From Massilia frigida (GTDB lineage Bacteria; Pseudomonadota; Gammaproteobacteria; Burkholderiales; Burkholderiaceae_D), in NCBI RefSeq assembly GCF_011682175.1, contig NZ_WHJG01000011.1, positions 62,001 to 126,000 on the forward strand: DNA of 64,000 nucleotides, read 5' to 3'. This document shows, piece after piece, positions 28,787-36,700 of the stretch. The stretch's first letter is position 1. Each line of letters starts with the position of its first letter. The translations under genes were made by a program, and so were the position numbers. The notes beneath the pieces were generated by a model. It saw nothing but the letters and a program-made list of their open reading frames with translations. It was not told where the DNA came from and did no database searches.

Positions 28787-29725
28787 ATGGGCAAACTCGA
28801 ATACCTCGACGCGCTGCGACGCGCGATGGCGGGCATTTCCGCCGACATCCAGGCCTCCACGCTGGCATATTACGAACAGCGCTTCATCGACGGCCTGGCG
28901 GCTGGCCGCACCGAGGCCGACATCGCCGCCGAGCTCGACGTGCCGGCCACGATCGCCATGAAGCTGCGCACCACCGCGCATATGCATTCTTTCGAGCAAA
29001 AGAAAAATCCCGCCAACCTGATGCGTTTGCTGGTGTCGCTGGCCGGCCTGGCCATCTTCAACCTGTTCATGGTGGTGCCGGCGCTGGTCTACGCGGCCTT
29101 CCTGGCCTTGCTGTACGCGGCCGGGCTGGCCTTTTACGTGGCCGGCATCGCCATTACCGCCAGCGGCCTGTCGGGCGCCAACGAACTGGTGCTCGACGGC
29201 CCGTTCCGCGAACTGATACTCGACAACGCTTCCGGCGACGAGCCCCAGACGATGGAAGCGAAAGTGTCGATCGGCCAGGACGGCGTGCGCTTCTTCCGCG
29301 AACATATTTCCGGCGACGCACCCCGGCAAGCCGTAGCCGAAGCGCGCCAAGCCGCCGCCGGTGCAGCCGCGCACGCGGCCGGGGAAGCCGCACGCGCCGC
29401 TGGAGAAGCCGCACGCGCCGCCGGAGAAGCCGAGCGCGCCGCCGGCGAGGTGGCCGACGCTGCGCGCGAAGCGAGCGAGGAAGCTGCCTCCACCCACCCG
29501 AAAAAACGCGGCATGGTGCGCCGCGCCGAAGAAGCGGCCAGCGCTGGCCTGCGCATCACCACCAACCTCGAACCCGGTTCGCGCGCCACCCAGACCGTAT
29601 TCGGGCTCGGCATCGTGCTGGCCGGAATCGTGATCTTCCTGGTCTGCCTGGTGATCACGAAATACACGCTGACCGGCATCCGCCGCTACGCCGAAATGAA
29701 TGTTTCCCTGCTCAAGGGCAACTAA
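28787..29725 (+). CDS. DUF1700-like membrane protein with an Ala-rich heptad region
   Basis: This 312-residue protein starts with the small helical domain seen in DUF1700 proteins (EYLDALRRAM, then YYEQRFIDGL and an acidic EADIAAELDVP segment). This is followed by a hydrophobic hairpin (about 85-130) and a C-terminal membrane helix (about 276-298). Between them is a hydrophilic stretch of AAGEAAR-type heptads (see the repeat entry), predicted to form a long amphipathic helix. DUF1700 proteins often sit next to GIN/DUF4097 proteins and PadR regulators; here a GIN-domain gene follows after 20 bases. The function is unknown, probably envelope-related. Confidence 0.75.
   Translation: MGKLEYLDALRRAMAGISADIQASTLAYYEQRFIDGLAAGRTEADIAAELDVPATIAMKLRTTAHMHSFEQKKNPANLMRLLVSLAGLAIFNLFMVVPALVYAAFLALLYAAGLAFYVAGIAITASGLSGANELVLDGPFRELILDNASGDEPQTMEAKVSIGQDGVRFFREHISGDAPRQAVAEARQAAAGAAAHAAGEAARAAGEAARAAGEAERAAGEVADAAREASEEAASTHPKKRGMVRRAEEAASAGLRITTNLEPGSRATQTVFGLGIVLAGIVIFLVCLVITKYTLTGIRRYAEMNVSLLKGN
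29375..29458 (+). repeat. Four 21-base tandem repeats encoding heptads
   Basis: Four in-frame 21-base units (29375, 29396, 29417, 29438) encode AAGEAAR, AAGEAAR, AAGEAER and AAGEVAD. Units two and three differ at only a few bases. Copy number could vary between strains and change the helix length. Confidence 0.85.
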
Positions 29726-29745
29726 ACGCGGAACCGGAGAATTTC

Positions 29746-30552
29746 ATGCGCTCACTTCTTAAAGTCGGCTTCGGCCTGCTGCTCCTGGCCTTCGTCCTGA
29801 TCGCCCTGTTCTACAGCATGCTGCGGGCCCAGGGCACTACCCGCCCGGCCAATCCGGAAGGCCGGGTGGTCGCCAGCGAGGCGCGCCATGTGGGCAACGA
29901 TGTCACATCGGTCGAGCTAGGCGGCCCGATCGACATGACCCTGCGCCAGGGCGCGGTGCCGTCGCTGACCGTGCGCGGCGAACAGCGCTTGCTGGGCAAT
30001 ATCGAAACGATCAGCGAAGGCGGCACCCTGCACATCGAAACCAAGGGCATGCTGCTGCACCATAAACAGCCGCTGCAAGTGGTGCTGGTACTGCCCGCCA
30101 TCGACAACGTGCGCATCCAGGGCAGCGGCGACAGCACCATCAATGGCTTCAGCGGCGACAAGATCGACCTGCAACTGCACGGTTCCGGCAACGTCAAGTT
30201 CAATGGCCGCTTTCGCGAGGTCGAGGCCGGCCTGCAGGGCAGCGGCGACATCGAGCTCAACGGCGGCAACTGTGACCAGGTCGACGTCAACGTGGCCGGT
30301 TCGGGCAGCATGACGGTGGTGGGCGCGGCGAAACGCTTCAAGACGGTGCAGACCGGCTCGGGAGATCTCGATGCCGAGCACCTGAGCGCCGATACCGTCA
30401 CCGTCGAGCTGACAGGTTCGGGCAGCGCGATCGTTCAAGCCCGCAAAAGCGCCGCCGTCAACCTGCGCGGCAGCGGCGACGTGAGCGTGCACGGCAATCC
30501 GGACCAGCGCGCCGTCACCCGCAACGGCTCGGGCGACGTCACGTTCGACTAG
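29746..30552 (+). CDS. GIN domain (DUF2807) protein, membrane-anchored beta-helix
   Basis: This 268-residue protein has an N-terminal membrane anchor or uncleaved signal (about 8-27, GFGLLLLAFVLIALFYS). The remainder is a repetitive beta structure with GSG steps every 18-25 residues (IQGSGDSTI, LHGSGNVKF, LQGSGDIEL, VAGSGSMTV, TGSGDLDAE, LTGSGSAIV, LRGSGDVSV, NGSGDVTF). That pattern is the GIN/DUF2807 head domain, thought to form a beta-solenoid on the outer face of the inner membrane or in the periplasm. It follows the DUF1700-like gene after 20 bases. Its last 14 bases overlap the end of the convergent flavoprotein gene. Confidence 0.85.
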   Translation: MRSLLKVGFGLLLLAFVLIALFYSMLRAQGTTRPANPEGRVVASEARHVGNDVTSVELGGPIDMTLRQGAVPSLTVRGEQRLLGNIETISEGGTLHIETKGMLLHHKQPLQVVLVLPAIDNVRIQGSGDSTINGFSGDKIDLQLHGSGNVKFNGRFREVEAGLQGSGDIELNGGNCDQVDVNVAGSGSMTVVGAAKRFKTVQTGSGDLDAEHLSADTVTVELTGSGSAIVQARKSAAVNLRGSGDVSVHGNPDQRAVTRNGSGDVTFD

Positions 30553-31795
30553 ACGGCCGCCGCGCCAGCCAGGCCAGCGCACCATGGCCGGCGGCGCGGC
30601 CGCTGGCAAAGCAGGCGGTGAGCAGGTAGCCGCCGGTCGGCGCTTCCCAGTCGACCATTTCGCCGGCGGCGAACACGCCCGGTATCGCGCGCAGCATGGC
30701 GTGCCCGTCGAGCGCGTCGAAACTGACGCCGCCGGCGCTGCTGATCGCCTCGTCGATCGGGCGCGCCCGTTGCAAGGTCACGGGCAGCATCTTTAACGCC
30801 GCCGCCAGGCGCGCCGGATCGGCAAATTCCTCCGCCGACAGGCATTCGCGCAGCAATCCCGATTTCACGCCCTTGATGCCCAGCCGGCTTTGCAGATGGC
30901 TGGACATCGAACGCGAACCGCGCGGGCGCGTCACGTCGTCCAGCACCCGTTCGGCGCTGAAATCGGGCACCAGGTCGAGCCAGATGGTGGCGCTGCCGCT
31001 GGCGGCGATCTGCTCGCGCAAGTCGGCCGACAGGGCGTAAATCAGGCTGCCTTCGACGCCGCTGGCGGTGATCACGAATTGTCCCTGGCGCTTGTGCAGG
31101 CGGCCGTTGGCGTCGGTGGCGGTAATGGCCACGGTGGTCAAGGGCGCGCCCGCGTGGCGGCTGCTGAAATGATCGCTCCAGCCGGTGTCGAAGCCGCAGT
31201 TCGACGGCACCAGCGGCGCCACCGCAACCGCGCGCTCCCGCAGCAGCGGCACCCAGGCGCCATCCGAACCCAGGCGTGCCCAGCTGCCGCCACCGAGCGC
31301 CAGGATGACGGCATCGGCCAGGATTTCGCGTTCGCCGTCGGGCGTGGCACAGCGCAGCGCGGCGCCATTCCAGCCCAGCCAGCGATGGCGCATGTGCAGC
31401 TGTACGCCCGCTTCGCGCAGGCGGTGCAGCCAGGCGCGCAGCAGGGGCGCGGCCTTCATATCGGTGGGGAAAACGCGTCCGGAAGTGCCCACGAAGGTGT
31501 CCACGCCGAGGCCATGAATCCAGTCGCGCACCGCCTGCGCATCGAAGCGCTCCAGCCAGGGCGCCACCTGCGCGGCGCGCGCGCCGTAGCGCTGGAGAAA
31601 ATCGGCGGAGGGCTCCGAATGCGTGATATTCATGCCGCCCTTGCCCGCCAACAGGAATTTGCGCCCCACCGAAGGCATCGCATCGTACAGATCGACCGCC
31701 ACCCCGCCCTGGCTCAGGACTTCGGCGGCCATCAGGCCGGCCGGACCGCCGCCGATGACGGCGACGCGGGCTTGGGGAGGGTTTTCAGCAGGCAT
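30539..31795 (-). CDS. TIGR03862-like flavoprotein (HI0933/BaiN family)
   Basis: This FAD-dependent protein of 418 residues has the Rossmann motif VAVIGGGPAGLMAAEVLSQGG (its core GGGPAG at about 15-20) and the HI0933-family segment FLLAGKGGMNITHSEP. An FGTSGRVFPTDMKA-like block (VGTSGRVFPTDMKAAP) and the C-terminal FAD-binding CFASGRAAGHGA follow. Enzymes of this group are annotated as NAD(P)/FAD-dependent oxidoreductases, and the true substrate is unknown. The start is ATG 31795, the conserved N-terminus. The open frame to 31909 would overlap the regulated promoter of the next operon and is rejected. Confidence 0.88.
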   Translation of the reverse strand: MPAENPPQARVAVIGGGPAGLMAAEVLSQGGVAVDLYDAMPSVGRKFLLAGKGGMNITHSEPSADFLQRYGARAAQVAPWLERFDAQAVRDWIHGLGVDTFVGTSGRVFPTDMKAAPLLRAWLHRLREAGVQLHMRHRWLGWNGAALRCATPDGEREILADAVILALGGGSWARLGSDGAWVPLLRERAVAVAPLVPSNCGFDTGWSDHFSSRHAGAPLTTVAITATDANGRLHKRQGQFVITASGVEGSLIYALSADLREQIAASGSATIWLDLVPDFSAERVLDDVTRPRGSRSMSSHLQSRLGIKGVKSGLLRECLSAEEFADPARLAAALKMLPVTLQRARPIDEAISSAGGVSFDALDGHAMLRAIPGVFAAGEMVDWEAPTGGYLLTACFASGRAAGHGALAWLARRPSSRT

Positions 31796-31859
31796 GACAG
31801 ACTCGGTGCGGCGGTTGGACGACCCGCATTGTAGTCGACTTCGGCAGGCGAAAAATAGA

Positions 31860-31916
31860 TGTAAAGCTTGCTTGACATGCCTATTATTCATCCCTACTAT
31901 GTAAAGCATACTTTAC
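31860..31916 (+). promoter_or_regulatory. Promoter with two inverted-repeat operators for the membrane-protein/XRE operon
   Basis: TTGACA (31872-31877), a 17-base spacer and TACTAT (31895-31900) form a strong sigma-70 promoter. GTAAAGCATACTTTAC, a perfect dyad, lies immediately after the -10 (31901-31916). A second, imperfect copy, TGTAAAGC...CTTGACA, covers the -35 (31860-31877). Two sites around the same promoter suggest negative autoregulation by the XRE protein encoded at 32316. Confidence 0.75.
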
Positions 31917-31932
31917 TAACGAGGAGACTGAC

Positions 31933-32319
31933 ATGCATGAAAAGATCATCGGCCGGCGCTACCTGCGCGAACTGTTCGGCGCCATCGGCATCTATGCGCT
32001 GATCCTGACCGCGGCCATCGTGTTCGGGCGCACGCTCGCCGCAGGCCCGGCGCGCACGCTGGTGCTGGCCAGTCCGGTGATCGGCATCGCCCTGGCCGCC
32101 TGGGCCATCGTGCGCCACATGCGCCGGGTGGACGAATTCATCCGCCAAAGCACGCTGGAAAACCTGGGTATCGCCGCCGCGCTCACGGCCGGCCTGACGC
32201 TGACCTACGGTTTCCTGGAAACAGCCGGTTTTCCGCGCCTGTCGATGTTCACCGTCTGGCCCCTGATGGGCGCCAGCTGGCTGGTGACGGGCCTGGTGCG
32301 CGGGTGCTTCTTTAAATGA
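31933..32319 (+). CDS. Small membrane protein, DUF2178-like
   Basis: This 128-residue protein has four probable membrane helices: about 15-33, 42-60, 81-98 and 106-124. Between helices two and three is the charged loop RHMRRVDEFIRQSTLENLG. The arrangement with a YozG-type XRE gene immediately downstream is common for DUF2178-like proteins; the family name is my inference. The ribosome binding site is GAGGAG, eight bases before ATG 31933. The stop overlaps the XRE start by four bases. Confidence 0.75.
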   Translation: MHEKIIGRRYLRELFGAIGIYALILTAAIVFGRTLAAGPARTLVLASPVIGIALAAWAIVRHMRRVDEFIRQSTLENLGIAAALTAGLTLTYGFLETAGFPRLSMFTVWPLMGASWLVTGLVRGCFFK

Positions 32320-32519
32320 ACAACACCATTCGCGCCCTGCGCGCGCAGCATGGCTGGAGCCAGGCGCACCTGGCCGACCTGTTGAAAGTGTCACGCCAAA
32401 CCATCAACGCCATCGAAACCGGACGCTACGACCCGAGCCTGCCGCTGGCGTTTGCCATTGCCCGGCTGTTCGCCCAGCCGCTTGAAACCATTTTTCATCC
32501 CGACCAGGAGACTGCATGA
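32316..32519 (+). CDS. XRE family transcriptional regulator (YozG-like)
   Basis: This 67-residue protein is almost entirely one helix-turn-helix domain: RALRAQHGWSQAHLADLLKV, then SRQTINAIETGRYDPSLPLA, ending FAQPLETIFHPD. This is the compact Cro/CI fold that binds palindromic operators as a dimer. It is flanked on both sides by four-base ATGA overlaps, so it is translationally coupled to the membrane protein before it and the hydrolase after it. The two GTAAAG palindromes at the operon promoter are its likely sites. Confidence 0.9.
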   Translation: MNNTIRALRAQHGWSQAHLADLLKVSRQTINAIETGRYDPSLPLAFAIARLFAQPLETIFHPDQETA

Positions 32520-33445
32520 TTGCCCGCCTTGTTGTAGCACTGATGATGGCGGCGGCCGCGCCCGCCTTTGCCGCCGACACGGCCCCGCCGCCGGCCAACC
32601 GGTTCGCCGCCACCCTCGTTCCCGCCGAACGCTTCGAGGCCGGCGCCATGCTGGTCGAACGGCACGGCCAGCGCGGCCGTCCGCTGATCCTCATTCCCGG
32701 CCTGGCCAGCGGGTCCTGGGTGTGGCAAAGTACCGCGCGCCAGTTCATGGGCGACTACACGGTCTACATCGTCACCCTGCCCGGCTTCGACGGCCGCGCG
32801 CCGGTGCCGGGCAAGCAGATGGAAGCGGCCCAGCGCGCGCTGGCCCAGCTGATCGAGACGCGCAAGCTGGTCAAGCCGGTGCTGGTCGGACACAGCCTGG
32901 GTGGCGTACTGGCGCTGTCGCTGGCGGCGCAGTTGCCCGAGCGCATAGGTGGCGTGGTCAGCATCGATGGCTTGCCGGTGTTTCCGGGGGCCGAAGACCT
33001 GACGCCGCGCCAGCGCGACCAGATGGCGCAGTCACTGGCGCGGCGCATGGCGCCGGCCGACCAGCGCGCCTTCGCGGCCCAGCAGCAGGATTACATGCGC
33101 GGCACCGGCGTGCTGGACATGGCGCGCGCCGACGAACTGGCCAAGCTCAGCGCGCGCAGCGATCCGGGCGCGATGCTGCGCTACATGGCCGAAACCTTCG
33201 CGCTGGACTTGCGCCCGCAGTTACCCAGGATCAGCGCGCCGGTGTTGCTGATCGCCCCGTATTTCGAGCCCGACGCCATCCAGCACGAGCTGACCGAGGA
33301 CACCAAGAAGAGCTACTACGCCTCGCTGATCGAAGCCGCACCCACGGCGCGGGTGGTGACGGTGGCCCCGGCGCGGCACTTCGCCATGTTCGACCAGCCG
33401 GAACGGGTGAACGATGCCATCCGCACCTTCCTGAAAGCGCTGTAA
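32516..33445 (+). CDS. Exported alpha/beta hydrolase
   Basis: This 309-residue protein has a cleavable signal peptide (LVVALMMAAAAPAFAA, cleavage after AFA or FAA near residue 19). The alpha/beta-hydrolase fold follows: oxyanion region LILIPGLASGSWVWQ, nucleophile elbow VGHSLGG with Ser127, and late His in PARHFAMFDQPERV. The acidic residue is probably in the PYFEPDAI region before it. The substrate is unknown. It is the third gene of the membrane-protein/XRE operon, with a four-base overlap. Periplasmic location follows from the signal peptide. Confidence 0.85.
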   Translation: MIARLVVALMMAAAAPAFAADTAPPPANRFAATLVPAERFEAGAMLVERHGQRGRPLILIPGLASGSWVWQSTARQFMGDYTVYIVTLPGFDGRAPVPGKQMEAAQRALAQLIETRKLVKPVLVGHSLGGVLALSLAAQLPERIGGVVSIDGLPVFPGAEDLTPRQRDQMAQSLARRMAPADQRAFAAQQQDYMRGTGVLDMARADELAKLSARSDPGAMLRYMAETFALDLRPQLPRISAPVLLIAPYFEPDAIQHELTEDTKKSYYASLIEAAPTARVVTVAPARHFAMFDQPERVNDAIRTFLKAL

Positions 33446-33709
33446 GCGAGCAAGGGTTGCAGCACCGCCACACGCCACAGCCCTCCGCTCTGCTAGCTTG
33501 ACATCCCCGAACGCGCGCCCGCTCTGGGTTCATGCCGATGCCCGCCCGCTGCGACCGGCGGCGTCATCAATGGCGCTTGCCCCGCAAGATCGCGAATGCT
33601 AACGTGGTTTGGACCGGCCCCCTGAAACACAGGCCCGGCCATGTCAACCGGGTTCCGTCGCCGACTTGCGGCGGAGCATGCCCGGATCGCCTTCGGAGGA
33701 GCATCAGCC

Positions 33710-36700
33710 ATGCCACCCAGGATTGCGCCCACCCCACTTCCTTTCGGCCTGAGCGAGCCCGGCTCGCCGGCTCCCGGCAGCGCACCGTTCACACCGGGCA
33801 CCGACAACGCGTCGGCCGAGCTGCTGCTCCAGCTCGCTTCCGGCGAATGGCTGGGCGACGCCGCCATGGCGCCCGAGGAAAACCGCGCCACGCTGCGCGC
33901 GCTGGCCGCCGCGCTGCGCAATGGCGGCCCCGGGGAAGGCGAGCCGCTGCGCATCGGCGACGCCCTGGTGGCGCTGCGCCGCCAGCCCGTCGTCAGCACC
34001 CGCCTGGAGGGCGCCGCGCCGGCGTGGAGCGCGGGCCTGGCGGCCGAACAGCGCGTCGGGCCGGTCGCCGACCAGCTTGGCCGGCCGTTCTGGCTCGACC
34101 TGTTTCGCCCGCTGCGCCAGTTGCGTTTCGTGCGCAGCCACGGCGGCCCGCCCGTGCTCAGCCTGCCCATCGTCCAGGCACCATGGGCCCTGGGCGGCGC
34201 CTATCTGCGCACCGGCCAGACACTCGACCTCGGCAAGGGCAGTCTCTGGTTCGCGGCCAGCCTGTTCACCGTGGCGCCGCCGAACGTGTACTCCGGCGTG
34301 CGCATCGCGCGCGGCAGCCTGCGCTTTTCGGTCGACCTGTCGCTCGGCGCCGATGAAGTGCTGTTGCCGCCGGGTGTGGCATTCGAACTGCAGCTCGACT
34401 TCGATGTATCCGCTGCCAATGCGCCCGCGCCCGGCAGCGTGCTTGCCACCACCGGGCGCCGCTCGCCCGACGGCCTGGTCATCGGGCTCGGCCCGGCCGG
34501 CGCCACCATCGCCGTCGTGGGCGATGCCGGCCTGGGGCTGGGCGCCAGCACGGTGACGCTGGCACCGGCCGCCGGTCCAGCCCGTTACCGGCCCGAGCTG
34601 AACCGTCTGGTGGTGCCGATGACGCCGGATCGCGCCAGCGTCACCATCGGCGCCATCGGCTCGGCGCTGTTCACGCCGTCCGGGGCGGCACCCGTTGCGG
34701 CGGCCGGCCTGGCGCTGCCGGCGGCGCCGATCGATCCCGCCAACCTGGGCCAGGCAAGCGGCGCCGGCGCCCTGATGCTGGAACTGGAACCCGGCCTGGG
34801 GGCCACCTGGCATGCCGAGCCGCGGCCGGTCGAGCTCGGTCCGGTACTCATCTTGCTGGACGAAACACGGCTGGCCATCAGCGGCCTGGCCGCCCGCGCG
34901 AGCGGACGCGCGCTGCGCCCACCGCTGGCGCCCATGTCGGCGCCGGCCACCCTGGCCTATGCGCGGATCGACAAGAGCGCGCTGCACTTCCTGGCCGGTA
35001 GCGACGGAGCCGAGTCGGTCACGCTGACGGCCAGGGTTGAGGTGCGCCTGCCCAAACCGGTGGACGTGGCCGGCAACCGGGTCGGCCTGACCCTGGCGGC
35101 GGCGCAGCTCGTCATCGCCACCACGCTGGCCGGCCAGCGCAGCCTGAGCGTGAGCGGCCTGGCGCTGGCGCGCCCGCAGGAACAGGCGATAGCCTTCGCG
35201 CTCACCAATGCCGTCATGCGCGCCACGCGGCCGCGCGCCTTTTTCATGATGGGCCGCCTCGACGGCGAGCGCATCGTCGAGGGGCTGGCGCTGACCGCCT
35301 ACGGCATGGGCGGCCTGCTACCCTCGCTGCCCGACCCGTACGCCGCCAATACGCCGCTCGGTACGCCCTTCGCCGCCGCCGGCCAGGGATACCTGCTCAG
35401 TCAATTCCAGTTCGGCCCGGCCGGCGAGAAGCTCGGCTTCGTGCTGCCGCAATCGCTCGCGGTGGTTCCACCGCTGGCCGGGCCGGGCTTCGCCGGCGTC
35501 GGCGTGCCGCCCACGGTCAGTGCCACGGCGGCGCTCAATGTCGGCGACCTGTTCGACTTCGAGGCGCAGACCAAGATCGTGCTGCTCGACGTCTCATCCA
35601 ACGCCAGCCGCTTCGGGGTCGCGGTGCGTCCGCCGCGCCGGGGCAAGCAGGATAGTGTCAGCAGCGCGCCGCTCAAGCCGGTCACGGTGCAGGGACTGGA
35701 CCTGTCGCTCGACGGCCGCATGCTGGTGCTGCTCACGCTCCCGGCGGTGCAATGGGAGCCGGTGCGCAACGTGCCCGGACCGGAACCCTTTCCCGACGAG
35801 GTGCGCTTTGCCAACAACGGCGTGCCGGCTACCATCGACGTGCCCGGCGTGGAGCTGGTGCGCATCAATCCGCTCGCCGCGTACGACACGATCCTCGGCA
35901 ATTTCGCCCTCGACCATCCGCAGCCATCGCGCGCGCGCTTCACGCTGCCGTTCGGGATGGTCGCCGATGTCCGCCTGCAAGCAGCTTCGCCCGCCGGGCG
36001 CAGCGCCGAGGTCGGCGAAGTGCGCCCGGCCATCGACGCTATGCGAGGCGCGCATCAACTGCGTATCGGCGCGCTCGATCCGGCCCTGGCGCCAGGCGCC
36101 ACGCCGGCGCTGCCCGGCTTCATTGCGCAACTTGCCGTTGCGCAGCCGGTCGGCGGCGGCGTGCCGGCCAGCATCCTCGGCGCCAGCGTCACGGCCATCG
36201 TCAACGGCTATCTCGGCCTCGGGCAACCCACGGCGCTGGTGCCGCTGACGCGGATCGACCTGTCCGGCCATGGCGAGAGCCTGTTCAGCGCCTGGGCCAA
36301 TCCGGACGAACCGGAAACCGGGGTTGCCGCCGCCGAATTCCAGGTGCTCAACGGGCGCGCCGCGCACGAGGTGGTCCAGGTCAAGAGCATCCTGCTGCCG
36401 TATTTCGTGCCGGTGGTGCGCATCATTACGCTCGGACGCAAGGGCAATGCGGTGTTCACGCGCGAGGATAGCGGCTGGCTGCCGGCTGGCGAGGGACGCT
36501 ACCGGGCCGCGCCGGGCAGCGGCATCGTGGTCCATCCGGGCGTGGTGCAACGCGCCACGCGCGTGTCCAACATCCGCGAAACCGGCAGTGCCCTGGCGGC
36601 CGGCGGCATGGAGTTCGTGGCCGTCTATTTCGACACCGACCTGATCCTCGACGGCGCCGCCGCGCCGGTGCCGGCACGGCGCCAGCTCGGCTATGTCAAA

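Noticed and set aside
31796-31909. N-terminal extension of the flavoprotein
   Set aside because: It covers the TTGACA/TACTAT promoter and operators of the divergent operon and is not flavoprotein-like.
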